From the NCBI GenBank assembly GCA_009731375.1, contig BJOX01000172.1, forward strand, positions 241,660 to 275,201: a stretch of DNA of 33,542 nucleotides, written 5' to 3'. Below the pieces are notes generated by a model. That model was not told the DNA's origin, did not search any database, and saw only the letters and a list, made by a program, of their open reading frames with translations. Shown piece by piece: positions 1 through 9,393 of the stretch. The position numbers and the translations under genes are program-made. The number at the start of each line of letters is the position of its first letter. The first letter of the stretch is position 1. Source of the DNA: Paulinella micropora (taxonomy: Eukaryota > Cercozoa > Imbricatea > Euglyphida).

Positions 1-732
1 ACATTATACAAACTATTGAACGATAAATCAGTGGATAATATAAATATTAACATAATTAACGACCAAATTGTAGAAGCCAGTTATGACTTAAAACAGGATG
101 CGGTGAGCGACCCGATTAAAACAAATATTGTAGTTGCTTTATTTACTACATGCCACGCGAGAATGAGACTTTATAATATGATGGATATATTAGGTAATAG
201 GATATTGTATCATGACACAGACAGCGTAGTATATACGACAAACAAAGAAATTAATCAGGCTGATGTAGAGACAGGCGATGTACTGGGCGATTGGACTGAT
301 GAATTAAAAGGAGCGAAAATAAAACCTTTGTTGGAGGTGGTCCGAAGTGTTATGGATACTTATTAGATAATGGTAAAGCCAGTATGAAAGTAAAAGGATT
401 TAGTATGAACTATGAAACGAAAAAAACATTGAATTTACCGAATTTGTTAAGTGTAATAAGTTGTGGGCTAGGTATTACGAACACTGTATTATTTGAATGG
501 TAAAAATGAACTGGCTGAATTGTTGGAGACTGATGAAGAATTACGGATTGCTAAGCGAATTGAGAAATCTGGAAAAGTAGTTATAATAGAAAACAACAAG
601 ATAACACGAGACAAACAAATGAAAAAAATAACAAGCGAATACTTAGAAAAGATATTTAGTTTTACATATACGAAAAGACAAGTTATCGGAATTGTAGAGA
701 ATGCGATTGAAACTAGACCTTTTGGATATTAA
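1..732 (+). CDS. polB: Protein-primed family B DNA polymerase, C-terminal part (5' truncated by window, frameshifted)
   Basis: The frame is open from base 1. The polymerase motif C signature YHDTDSV lies near bases 208-228, where the two aspartates would coordinate the catalytic metals. Downstream the frame shifts near base 330 into a segment reading FVGGGPKCYGY and then KVKGFSMNYE, typical of the thumb region of Polinton polymerases. It shifts again near 500. The gene ends in ETRPFGY just before the TAA at 730-732; the family usually ends in a similar P-x-G-Y tail. The enzyme would replicate the viral genome from a terminal protein primer. At least two frameshifts make this copy inactive unless they are sequencing errors. 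The exonuclease domain and motifs A and B lie left of the window. Confidence 0.88.
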
Positions 733-739
733 AAAAATA

Positions 740-1084
740 AAGATGATAAATAATTAATTTTTCCATAAAATTTTTTACCAGTCTATATAGACCAAGGACC
801 ACCCTCACCAGACTATCTGAAAAAGTTGGACGACTTTCAATTGAGAAGAATAAGGAATTCTTTTCAGTAAAAGATGTACAACAGATGATTGATGAAGAAA
901 TTAAGGCAATTGAAAAAGTAGAGAAGGGAAGCCAAAGGATACTTTTCCATTTGGTAAATACAAAGGTAAGAAAATTCAAGATGTAGCGGTTATTGATAAG
1001 CCATACCTTGAATGGGTTATGAAACAGCCGTGGTTTGAGAAATTTACTGACATTAAAAGTGAAGTAAAAAAATATTTACAATAA
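740..1084 (+). CDS. Small protein with ExoX-like C-terminal domain, copy 1 (frameshifted, start unclear)
   Basis: It follows polB directly. A helical, charged N-terminal part (FSVKDVQQMIDEEIKAIEK) runs to about base 925, then a 1-base shift leads into FGKYKGKKIQDVAVIDKPYL followed by EWVMKQPWFEKF, ending with TAA at 1082-1084. The FGKYKGK...V..ID..YL.W pattern is the small domain found at the C-terminus of exodeoxyribonuclease X-like proteins and in DUF3820-type proteins; its function is unclear, but it often accompanies nucleases. No ATG is seen at the 5' end, so the start is lost or shifted. The next gene carries the same domain, so this is a tandem pair. The product could be an accessory replication or recombination factor (inference). 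Confidence 0.6.
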
Positions 1085-1111
1085 AAATTAATATTTACTT
1101 AATATATATCA

Positions 1112-1563
1112 ATGACTGACCTGACAACCAAACAGGACTACTTGAATGAAATTGAAAAATGGAACCTTGACAGCGAAATTAAGAAACCCGCGATTAAATG
1201 GACTAAGCCTGACATTGTTTCTTTCTATGAACAATACAAACCCCGCGACGACAATGTGAAAGTAGTTATTCCATTGGAGGCTACACTAGCAAAAATTATA
1301 ATGGAGGAACCAAGCACACCTTTTAAGGCAACTGATTTAAAAGAGACTAGTATCACTGAAATCAAGGCTAATGTTGGCGAAGAAATAGCGAATGCTACAT
1401 GTACAGAAGAAGGATGTATATTAAAGAAAGATGTTGTTCTGGAAAATATGCACACAAAAACATTGAAGATGTAGCCAAGATTGATAAACCATACCTTGAA
1501 TGGTTAGTTCAACAGCAGTGGTGCCAACATGTGGATGCCATAAAAAATTATTTAAATTATTGA
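1112..1563 (+). CDS. Small protein with ExoX-like C-terminal domain, copy 2 (frameshifted)
   Basis: It starts at the ATG at 1112, preceded by the AT-rich TATATATCA. The first 110 residues are charged and not recognised; they include a short Cys pair (TCTEEGC). A 1-base shift near 1450 enters SGKYAHKNIEDVAKIDKPYL followed by EWLVQQQW, ending at TGA 1561-1563. This segment aligns with the preceding gene (shared GKY..K.I.DVA.IDKPYLEW), so the two are paralogues or share a transferred domain, while their N-terminal halves differ. It converges with the minus-strand gene ending at 1591, with only 27 bases between stops. The function is unknown; association with nucleases is inferred from the domain family. 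Confidence 0.62.
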
Positions 1564-1590
1564 TATTTTATTCAATTAATTTTTTTTGCT

Positions 1591-2838
1591 TTATTGGTCT
1601 TCTATGAAGTTAGCGATAACATTAACATTTGAATCATTATTGGCAGTTCCAACGGATTTCTGTGTAAAAGTCAATACATCACTAGGAGACAGATATATAT
1701 CATAATTTCTAAGATTTATTTGTTGAATTAATTGAGAATTTACATAAAGTTTAGAAATTGTTGTTCCGTTGGCAACGACACTCGCCTTTGTATCAGTATC
1801 TACAATTGAATACTTAGTATCAACATCTGCAAAACCCGCTCCAGTTAGTGTTCCATTTAATACCATTCTTACTACACACGCCTTACTATCTTCATTCGTA
1901 ATACTTATCAAAGTTGGATAAACATTTGAATAATTTGTTAAATTAGCACCGCCCGCATCAAATACCGCTTTATTCGTGATACTAATAATAGGGCTTTCAG
2001 TTGTGTTTGCTGCTTTACTTCCTTCCACTTCGTTTGTTATACTTGTGTTTATCGTATTACTCCCTTCAATAAATAATCCAACACTTGCTGTTTTAAGAGT
2101 TTGAATTCCGATAGCAGCATCATTCCTCATTAGTGCGGTAAATGGTAAAGTAGTGTTGCTTAGACTTACACCTGTGTTGGCATTCGCATACTTAATAGTA
2201 TGGACTAATTGAAATTCTCCTGTCGTAGGATTTTCAATAGAAAACCTTACAGCACCAAAGCCTAAATATTGAAATTGAATTTGGAATACATTTCCTTTAC
2301 TCCAATCAATAACAGGCATATCTTTTGTTCCATCGCATGGGTCATCCCAGTTTGCTTGTTGAATAAAAGTTGTAGCCCCTCCTTTGGCTTGTAGAATACG
2401 CATCCCGACATTAGTTTTATAAAAATAAAAACCATTTGAAAAATCACTTTCACCAATTCCTACACACGAATAATAGGCTTTTGTGTCATCAGTTGTCCAT
2501 ATAGCAGTGAAGCGACCAACAACTCCCATACCCGTCCGATATTTTATTCTTCTTTTACTTGTTAGGATAGCATTTGCCGTGTTATCTGCTTGAGTTTTTA
2601 ATTCTGCCATATTATTCAAAAATGACACAGAAGATTTTGTTTCTGTTTTAGTCCATACCCTTGTATTAATAGTGTATGGAAAGATTTCCTGAACAACTGG
2701 AGTTAATTGCCCAACTAGTGTTTCTCCAAAAGCAGTTTTCATATTACCAGTTTTAATACCACCATCACATCCGACCCTGATGTTTAAAAAATCTCCGTCT
2801 GGATTTTGTGCGATCAAGTTTCTCTGGTGTGTAGTCAT
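1591..2838 (-). CDS. Putative virion protein with phage-like lectin/jelly-roll features (415 aa, intact)
   Basis: This is one of the few uninterrupted viral genes, with ATG at 2838 and a stop at 1591. It lies directly downstream of the major capsid gene on the same strand, which suggests a structural protein. The centre contains FQIQFQYLGFGAVRFSIENP followed by TTGEFQLVHTIKYAN, a pattern I recall from uncharacterised virion or tail-associated proteins of marine phages and some large viruses. The beta-rich composition fits a concanavalin/jelly-roll type fold. No transmembrane segment or signal peptide is seen. It could be a vertex, surface or receptor-binding protein; this is inference from position and resemblance, not from catalytic residues. 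Confidence 0.6.
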   Translation of the reverse strand: MTTHQRNLIAQNPDGDFLNIRVGCDGGIKTGNMKTAFGETLVGQLTPVVQEIFPYTINTRVWTKTETKSSVSFLNNMAELKTQADNTANAILTSKRRIKYRTGMGVVGRFTAIWTTDDTKAYYSCVGIGESDFSNGFYFYKTNVGMRILQAKGGATTFIQQANWDDPCDGTKDMPVIDWSKGNVFQIQFQYLGFGAVRFSIENPTTGEFQLVHTIKYANANTGVSLSNTTLPFTALMRNDAAIGIQTLKTASVGLFIEGSNTINTSITNEVEGSKAANTTESPIISITNKAVFDAGGANLTNYSNVYPTLISITNEDSKACVVRMVLNGTLTGAGFADVDTKYSIVDTDTKASVVANGTTISKLYVNSQLIQQINLRNYDIYLSPSDVLTFTQKSVGTANNDSNVNVIANFIEDQ

Positions 2839-2931
2839 TGTTTTTGTTTTTGACTACCTCAAAAACAAATGTGTTATATTGAATGAAAAAAAATAAATCT
2901 AATTTTTTTTTAAATTTTTTGTTTTGGCAGT

Positions 2932-4385
2932 TTATGAAATGGAAATTATATTTGCCTTAACCTGAACCTCCCGCTGAGTGATTGCTACACTTACATGCTG
3001 ATGAGCATTATTCTGTGTAGTGCTAATGAACTCCCATCGTCTCTCATTGGAAAGGTCAAGCCCACTAACTTCATTTTGGTCTTTGCTCCACAGCGGGCGG
3101 GTATTATCCCAAGTATCAACCCAGAACCAGTTGTATTGATACACATTTGAATTCATCAAAACAGAACCTTCAAGTTTAGGTTTCAAGCACATATAATCTT
3201 CAAAACTAGCGGGAAGTATTTCAAATTCCTGAAGTCGTGCCCCGTCAAGTGTGGTGTGAAAACTGGTAGTCTTAGCGTTTGCTCTGTTATCAATATCATA
3301 AGCGGTATTTTTGTTTTCGATGTTGTTAAAGAGTGTGTGATAAATTTTCTTCAACCTTTTACCATGCCCCCTATCAAAGCGGAGAATAATGTTTTGTGTA
3401 GTTGATTGAGCAATGGAATTTTTATACACATAAGGATAATCAATATTAAAACTCATACCTTCAGCACTCGCCACCTTTTGTTGAATTGATTGAATGACAT
3501 CGGGATTAGTCTCTACAGCAAGGAACAAGTTGAGATTAGAAACACTTACATTACCAGCGGCAGCAACAACCGCTCCGCCAGCAATTGATAGGGGGTCATT
3601 GTTGTAATAATAAATTTTAGGGGTCTGTTGCCACACAATCCGCATATTCAAAATCTCTGGAAACATAATAGTCTTATCTAGTGCGAACATAGTATTGTAA
3701 AGCATGCCCAGATTTATCTTAACACTGATAGAAGGCTCAGCGGAAGTAATAGAACCGCCAGAGAAATACTTAGGCTCGTTGTAAGCGACATTGACGACAG
3801 AGTTGCCCACTTCCATCCGAGATACAGACATCATTATGGCGACGGGCATTAACAACAGGTTCACCAAACATAGCCTTAACACTTGCGGCAATATCATTAC
3901 CAGCATCAGTCATTGTTGTTCTAAAAGTCTCCTTTACTATTTGAGATATTAATCTTACTATCTATATTACACTTTTGAAGCATACATCCCGCACCACTTC
4001 CATTATCGTGGTTTTCAAGTGTCAGAAAGTCCTTCATAGAAGTTTCAGCCTTCCAAATAATCTTTGTAAAATTACCAACTTCATTTACATCGCACAGATA
4101 AACACCGCTACGGGTTTGAAGTTGAATTTGTCTAATAGGAGCCAGACAATCCATATAGCATTTGTTATAGTTCGCTGCAATTGCTGGTGGGGCATAAGTA
4201 AAACTCAAGACAGAGCGGGCTAAGTTAAATGGCCTGATAAGGTCAAAGTTGCTTTCTTGTCCTCCTGCGGTAGTAAAAGTAATAGCTCCCGCACCTTCTC
4301 GCGGAGTTAGTTTATTCAAACGATACGAAGCACTGATGTAGTCGGTTCTGGAAAAGTCTAGTTCGCCTCCGTGTTGAGTCTGCAT
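2932..4385 (-). CDS. MCP: Major capsid protein, double jelly-roll type (frameshifted)
   Basis: The N-terminal piece (4385 to 3921) contains the motif IRQIQLQTRSGVYLCDVNEV, which resembles the first jelly roll of PLV major capsid proteins as I recall it. The C-terminal piece (from about 3850 to 2932) continues with strand-rich sequence and ends ITQREVQVKANIISIS. Between them the frame shifts near 3935 and again near 3840, the intermediate part reading TDAGNDIAASVKAMFGEP. Total length is about 480 residues, normal for the family. The protein would form the trimeric capsomers of the icosahedral shell. Its position between the minor capsid gene and another virion gene matches PLV structural clusters. 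Confidence rests on motif resemblance plus context. Confidence 0.78.
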
Positions 4386-4470
4386 TTTGTTTTTTTTTAA
4401 AGTAGTGTAAATTAACTAATTGACAAGAATATATTTATAGAAAAAATAAATAATTATAAAATTAAATTAA

Positions 4471-5285
4471 TTACCTAGATTTTAGCAAATTAAAAAATGA
4501 TGTAAATAAATTAAAATAATTAGTCTCTCTGTAAATTAATAATGTCATTACAATACCTAACCCATTAAGATTAATCGCTTGGTCGTTTTCGTCTGTAAGA
4601 TAAAACCGATACACATTATTTGAACTGGCAGATAATTTCTTACCATACTCAGACCCACTTCCGTCGTATATAACGGCTCCAAATGGAATTTCGTTGGCTG
4701 TGTATATTTCTTGTAGCACATGATTATCTCCTTCACCAACTAAGTCCGATTGAAGATACAGAGTTTTTTCGCCAGTTAAAATAATCACATTTAGCGATTT
4801 AATAAAATCATTAGTAAAGAAATATGTTGAATTTCTATCAAAACCCATAACCTCGTGAATACAGGTATCTGTATCAAATATAAACCGCGGTTGAATACCT
4901 CCGTTATTTGAAACACTGAATGTTAATTTACCATCCTCTGGGTCTATGTTGGTATTATTACTGGATACAACATAAGTATAATATTATTTGGGCTGTCTGC
5001 GGTTAGCACCTCCGACAACTTATTTTTTAGATTGTTCATTGTGTAGTTTCCCTCAGGTATCGTAATTAAAGCCTCATACCCGTCTTCGCTGAGTGTAAAA
5101 GTATTATATGGTGAAGCCACAGAGTAATACGACTTTGGAACATAGATATGAAGAATTTTACAATGTGTGGGATTGTCTAGTGATTTTAAGTTTAATTCTT
5201 GTGTAAAGTCGCTGTCTGTGCCAGTTATCCTATTTTTACTATTTATGTAATAGATACCACTCGCACGGCCTCCCTTATACTCCAT
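4471..5285 (-). CDS. mCP: Minor capsid (penton) protein, single jelly-roll type (frameshifted)
   Basis: The start is ATG at 5285. The N-terminal half has YYINSKNRITGTDSDFTQEL and later HIYVPKSYYSVASPYNTFTL, both typical of virophage/PLV minor capsid proteins. A single 1-base shift near 4980 separates it from the second half, which has TLYLQSDLVGEGDNHVLQEI and the C-terminal signature VYRFYLTDENDQAINLNGLG followed by IVMTLLIYRE. Total length is about 270 residues, as expected for penton proteins occupying the five-fold vertices. It lies immediately upstream of the MCP gene on the same strand. Apart from the frameshift it looks complete. Confidence 0.8.
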
Positions 5286-5348
5286 CGTAGGTGCTTTCTA
5301 TAAAACCCACCTACAACCATCAAAAATCTATATATTAGAAAATATCTT

Positions 5349-6531
5349 TTATATGTATGTATCAAAATTACCATACCCATTCTGTGCTTTTAATTTCTCC
5401 GCTTCTTCTTCTTTTAAGTCTGTATAGCCACTAGCAAACTTAAATCGGTTGCCTTTCGCCCGCTCCATTAAAAACCTCATACTATGCCATCCGCATGTGT
5501 CGCTTGTATCAGATTGTTGTTTTACTTGATTAACCTTCATTAATAGATATGTGCTTGGGTGGCTTTTGTCTATTAGTTGCTTCATTTGTTATTGAAATTC
5601 TTCCGTCGGTACATAAAGTGCTAATGGGTCATACACTTCAACACTCCTGTCTTTATCTAAACTTACAAAAACACTAATCCAATGAGACCCCGCTTGCTTG
5701 TGATTGTCCAAATTCATAATAAATCCGTATCGTTTTCTGCTTCCGGGCTTCAACTTGTAGATTTCATCACTGGCTATTGCTCCGAGATACCATCCATATT
5801 TTTTCATTATGTCGTCTATTTCATTAGTCATTAAACCGCGACCCTCACCCTGTTGTTCCTCTGGTTGCTGTGGCTCCTCTGGCTGTGGCTCCTCTGGCCG
5901 TGGCTTCTCTGGCTCTGGTTGCTGTTGCTCTGGTTGCTGTGGCTGTGGTTGCTGTGGCTGTGGCTCTTGTTGCTGTTCATTTCTATATTTATTTATAAGG
6001 GCATTAACATAATCTTTTTTTCTCATTGAATGAACCCATTCTTTTCGTGATAAATACTTTTCAATGTTTTCCACGGAAAACACTTTATTTATCAAATCTT
6101 CTAATCCAGTTCCCGTTTGTAATCCCAAATATTCTGCGAGTTTCTTTTTTACTTCGTCATTCTTTTGTCCTACATCTGTTTTATGTTCTACAATTTTGTC
6201 TATTATCCATGATGCCCTTTGGTTCCACCTTTAACATCGTGGCCTTCATTTTTAAGTTTATCCCTTAATGCTTCACCAAGAATTTAATAGTAAGTTTTTT
6301 CTCAATATTACTATTCGACAATCCATTCTTTAACATTGCTTTGTATTTAGCCTCTTCTAGTTGGTTTCCTATATTTTTATTTAATGCTTCATGTGCTCCT
6401 AGCATTTTTTTCATATCCTCTATTGTTATTTGTTGCTTTTGAAAGTCTTTTATTCTTTCTGCTATACTTTGTATTTTATTAGGATCCCAATTATCTATAT
6501 CTGCTTGAGTAATAACTCCAGAATTTGTGAT
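5349..6531 (-). CDS. PRO: Adenain/Ulp1-like capsid maturation cysteine protease (broken by frameshifts and an in-frame stop)
   Basis: The C-terminal part has the cysteine-protease set in adenain/Ulp1 order. His lies in GSHWISVFV (near 5680), an acidic residue in VEVYDPLA (near 5628), and Gln-Cys in KQQSDTSDTCGWHSMRFL (near 5500). It would cleave capsid precursors during virion maturation. Upstream is a Pro/Gln/Glu repeat linker (about 5840-5975) and a helical N-terminal region. Lesions are an in-frame TAA at 5589-5591, between the His/Asp and Cys halves, and frameshifts near 6230 and 6278. The frame is also separated by one TGA (6532-6534) from the coiled-coil gene upstream and continues in the same frame, so the two may be one ~615-residue protein. 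Confidence 0.78.
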
Positions 6532-7200
6532 TCATTTTTTATTGTCTTCAAAGTCTTTATTTGGCTTAACTTTTACCTCTGGCAGTGCCTGTTGTTCTTG
6601 TGGCTGTCCCTGCTGCGGTGGCATAATATATTGATATTGTGGTGGCGGTGGTAATGCTTGTATCCTATTTTTTCTGTCTTCTTCATATTTTACATCTTCT
6701 ATGAGTTTTTGCTCCCTTCTTAGTTCTCTGGCTTTTTGTTCTTGTCGTTCATTTACCTCCGCTAGTTCTCTTTTGTGTTCCCTGTCCTTTATTTCTTTTT
6801 GTTCCTCGGCATCGGCTATGTCTTTTCTTTCTAGCCTTTTCTTTTCTTCTTCTATCTCATCCCTTTTCTTCTTTTCCTTTTCTTCCTCGTCATGTATTAA
6901 CTCATATTTCTTTTGTAAGTTGCTTTGTATCTGGTTTCTGTTCTCGTGTTCAAGACGATTGAAATCAGATTTGATTATTTTTTCCCTTGGTTTGCGGCCC
7001 TGCCTTTGTGGCCTCGGCTTACCAATATATTTCATAAAAAGTTTAACGATTTGTAATGTGCTTAAATAATTTGTTTTCTTACCAAAATTAAGATAATATT
7101 TTTTACCCTTCTGGATAATATAAGGTCTCCCGCTCTTATTCCTATAAACCCGAGGTGGACGGACTTTTGCCTTTTTCTTATTAGTCTTTTTAGCGACCAT
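6532..7200 (-). CDS. Basic/coiled-coil protein, possibly the N-terminal part of the protease polyprotein
   Basis: The start is ATG at 7200, preceded by AATTATATACA. The first ~75 residues are strongly basic (KKTNKKKAKVRPPRVYRNKS, then YIIQKGKKYYL), a type of segment I associate with PLV proteins and suitable for nucleic-acid or capsid binding. Residues ~80-175 form a long charged coiled coil rich in Glu, Lys and Arg. Residues ~180-200 are a Pro/Gln tract (ALPPPPQYQYIMPPQQ). The ORF ends in TGA, after which the same frame stays open toward the protease, so this stop may be a nonsense mutation inside a longer gene. Alternatively the ATG that overlaps the TGA starts the next gene. No enzymatic motif is seen. 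A scaffold or core role is inference. Confidence 0.6.
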   Translation of the reverse strand: MVAKKTNKKKAKVRPPRVYRNKSGRPYIIQKGKKYYLNFGKKTNYLSTLQIVKLFMKYIGKPRPQRQGRKPREKIIKSDFNRLEHENRNQIQSNLQKKYELIHDEEEKEKKKRDEIEEEKKRLERKDIADAEEQKEIKDREHKRELAEVNERQEQKARELRREQKLIEDVKYEEDRKNRIQALPPPPQYQYIMPPQQGQPQEQQALPEVKVKPNKDFEDNKK

Positions 7201-7253
7201 TGTATATAATTAAACAAAAAAAATATTTTCAATTCGTTTGTATGAAAAATCAT

Positions 7254-7564
7254 TTAATGAAACTTTACAGCACCTCCTCGTTGCTTACCATATCCGAGTT
7301 TTGATGCTGTAGCACTAACACTACCTGCGTAAGGCACCCCAATGCTACTCAATGCCCTAGCAGTTCTAGAGATTACCTTATTATCGCGAAGGAATTTATT
7401 AACAGCCAAGGCCGTTTTTCCGACCTTAGCCCAATTAATCTTTCCTCCCTTTTGTCCGCATCCTTCTTCTTAGTTTTCTTTTTTCCTCCCTTCTGTGGCA
7501 TTGATGGATTGTATCCAATGTTATATCCTGATGGTTGTGAAATTATCACTGGCGATACTGGCAT
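7254..7564 (-). CDS. Small basic glycine-rich virion-type protein (one frameshift)
   Basis: The start is ATG at 7564 (preceded by GTATATTAT). The first part reads SQPSGYNIGYNPSMPQKGGK and then a Lys-rich stretch. A 1-base shift near 7450 leads into GGKINWAKVGKTALAVNKFL, and the end is KLGYGKQRGGAVKFH with TAA at 7254-7256. The product is about 100 residues: basic, with an amphipathic middle and Gly/Arg-rich ends. This resembles small DNA-condensing or membrane-active virion proteins such as the adenovirus pX/pVI class in general character only; no homology can be claimed. It lies downstream of the packaging ATPase and upstream of the coiled-coil gene, inside the morphogenesis cluster. Confidence 0.55.
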
Positions 7565-7637
7565 ATAATATACATTAAAAAAATAATCATATAAAAATAT
7601 TATTTGATATTTTATTCACCCGCTACGCGGTTTCATA

Positions 7638-7728
7638 AAACATCGTTTTTTACTTTTTCACGATGTTTATGGAAGGGACTATGTCCCTTTCCAAACCCGC
7701 GGGGGTATGGTAGGGGGTTTCACCCCCT
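7638..7728. terminator. Cluster of three hairpins downstream of the packaging ATPase gene
   Basis: Three stem-loops lie in the 216-base gap between the ATPase stop (7781) and the next start (7564). They are: AGGGGGT/ACCCCCT with a 3-base loop (7712-7728); GGAAGGGAC/GTCCCTTTCC with a 3-base loop and one bulge (7671-7692); and AAACATCGT/ACGATGTTT with a 13-base loop (7638-7668). The last has the same arms as the hairpin at 8655-8703. Palindromes at transcript 3' ends are established for mimivirus and its virophages; the same role here is inferred. The stretch is more GC-rich than its surroundings. Confidence 0.55.
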
Positions 7729-7780
7729 CCAAACAAACGAGAATGAGTGAAACGAATGAGAGTGTAGTTGATAAATATCA

Positions 7781-8601
7781 TTATTTCAGGCGGTAAGCAA
7801 AATTTTTTCTTAACTCGTCATCAACACTTGAAACATAAAGAAAATTAAATCTCTCCTTTGTTGCTTCGTGACACTTTTGAAGAAAGTAGTCAAAGTCAAA
7901 AGATAAGTCCAAANNNNNNNNNNCATGATTTCCATTTTATCCTGAGACTGGCCTGGAAAGATTAACAAATAATCTAACTGCTTAATTGCTTCTGGTCTAA
8001 GGTCGTTTAAATACTGGCTTGACATAATCACCTTACTTTTATAGTGTCTGTTCTTTTTTAACAAATCACTTACGGACTTGTCTCTTAATCCGCTCCCTAA
8101 ATCGTCCAAAACAAAAACAACCTCTGGAGAAATATACTTACTTGGTCTCTCTTTCTTCTCACCTCCTTCTTCTTTTTTCTTTTCCTTTCCAAAGTATAAA
8201 AATTGTGGTTTCTCTATTTCTTCTTTGTCTTGTTTTACTTCTCCTTTGTGTTGCTCGTCCTGTCTGTTCAGTTTGTCTAACTCATAATCAATGACATTAA
8301 CACCATCTGATTTAAGAAAGGTATAAATTGCCATTCGGTTTCCCCTGTTCTTAAAGTGCTTAACCATTGTTTTATAAATGTAGTCCTTGTGAATTGTTGA
8401 AGCAATAATGACAATACGGGTTTTTCTGTCTGTAGTCCGTTTCAGTATTTCAAAGAGTGCTGTTGTTTTCCCGCTCTTCTTACGGGCGAGTAGAAATATG
8501 TTGGCATACGGCTCGTTGAATAATTTATAACCTTTTGCTTTTTTGTTTCCATCACCCTCTTGTTTTACTGGCTTCACCTTGACATTGTTTATTTTTTGCA
8601 T
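7781..8601 (-). CDS. ATPase: Genome packaging ATPase (FtsK/HerA, A32-like), interrupted by a 10-N gap
   Basis: I chose ATG at 8601; an upstream GTG at 8640 is also in frame. Walker A is ARKKSGKTT (residues 39-47; Lys45, Thr46), followed by RIVIIAST. Walker B is VVFVLDDL (161-168; Asp166/167), followed by a KVIMSSQYLND sensor-like strand. A Lys/Glu-rich insertion (about 113-155) separates the two halves. After the gap at 7914-7923 the reading resumes in another frame with FDFDYFLQKCHEATKERFNF and SSVDDELRKNFAYRLK, ending at TAA 7781-7783; the apparent shift may just reflect the unknown gap size. The enzyme would drive DNA into preformed capsids. Hairpins with identical arms lie on both sides of the gene. 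Confidence 0.88.
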
Positions 8602-8654
8602 TGATAATATTATTTTAGAATTGCGTTTCGTGCTCCGCACTCTCTCTTATTCTA

Positions 8655-8703
8655 AAACATCGTTTTTTTCATTTACAAGAAATTAAATGGTTTTACGATG
8701 TTT
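8655..8703. terminator. Hairpin upstream of the ATPase gene, same arms as the one at 7638-7668
   Basis: The arms AAACATCGT (8655-8663) and ACGATGTTT (8695-8703) are perfectly complementary over 9 bp, with a 31-base loop. The hairpin begins 27 bases after the stop of the minus-strand gene ending at 8730 and lies 54 bases before the ATPase ATG. It is followed by a weaker AGAC/GTCT stem (8709-8719). Repetition of the arm sequence after two adjacent genes suggests a shared 3'-end or processing signal (inference). Confidence 0.5.
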
Positions 8704-8729
8704 GTTGAAGACGTAGTCTGAAACAAATA

Positions 8730-9082
8730 TCAGCCTAAAAACTCTAGGCATACAACAATTCGGCCTGCTAAATTTCCTGTGTCAATATTGCCGCTGTCAG
8801 TTTCAAGGACTTTAAATGTATATTGTCCGTCTGTCCATCCAACGACACCTAAATTATAACTGAAATGTTTGCTATATTACTATCAGCGAATGTGCCGATA
8901 ATTCCAATTCTGTCCATATAAATAATTCTGGTTTTAGTTTCCGTCTGATCATTTGTATAATGAATAAACTTAACATTCATTTTGGTTGGTGTGAATGACA
9001 TTTGAATATTTTTATTAAATGTTTTGCTTCCAACAAAATCATTGCTTAGAAAAATAATCTTTTGGTATTTATAGTCAGCCAT
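8730..9082 (-). CDS. Small putative virion protein (one frameshift)
   Basis: The start is ATG at 9082, with AATATAATC just upstream. The N-terminal part (MADYKYQKIIFLSNDFVGSK) runs to a TAG at 8849-8851. A 1-base shift near 8870 gives a continuing segment FSYNLGVVGWTDGQYTFKVL, ending LAGRIVVCLEFLG before TGA at 8730-8732. The product would be about 115 residues, beta-rich and without transmembrane segments. I do not recognise the family. Its place between the ATPase and the membrane/fibre genes suggests a structural role. The start overlaps by two bases with the ATG of the divergent gene at 9081, so the two share their upstream regions. Confidence 0.5.
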
Positions 9083-9393
9083 GATTATATTACTGATAAT
9101 AAACTTTTTAATAACAAAAATATTTTGGCGAACTGCCTGCGACTTTTACTCACGGGTAAGCGAAAAAAAGAATGAGAGTTGTGCTTATTGTATAAAGCAA
9201 GGAATAGAAACTAAATTTAAATGTGTGTATAAGCCTATGAGTGATTGGTGTGTTAGTTTTGATGAAGCCATTCCTTTAATCTGCTCAGGCGATAGTTCTT
9301 GGTATAAAGTACATTTATACGAGTGTTCATTTCTTTGAACTAGAAGGCGATGGAAGGCAAATTCCTATGAGTAAGGTCAATATTCCGACATAA
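9081..9393 (+). CDS. Small cysteine-rich protein, divergent strand (one frameshift)
   Basis: ATG at 9081 overlaps the start of the minus-strand gene in a CATG palindrome. A hydrophobic N-terminus (MIILLIINFLITKIFW) could be a signal anchor or TM segment. It is followed by a Cys-rich part with Cys in ESCAYCIKQG, KCVYK, DWCVSF and LICSG. Near 9330 a 1-base shift leads to HFFELEGDGRQIPMSKVNIP and TAA at 9391-9393. The 3' end overlaps antisense with the 3' end of the membrane-protein gene (9327). It is the only plus-strand ORF inside the late block. The shift and small size keep confidence modest; the regular Cys spacing and the continuing frame favour a real gene. The function is unknown. Confidence 0.42.

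Noticed and set aside
713-979. Minus-strand ORF downstream of polB
   Set aside because: The plus strand carries the recognisable ExoX-like gene; the minus ORF has no features.
5809-6012. Plus-strand Cys/Gly/Ser-rich ORF
   Set aside because: Antisense of the Pro/Gln/Glu-rich linker of the minus-strand protease.
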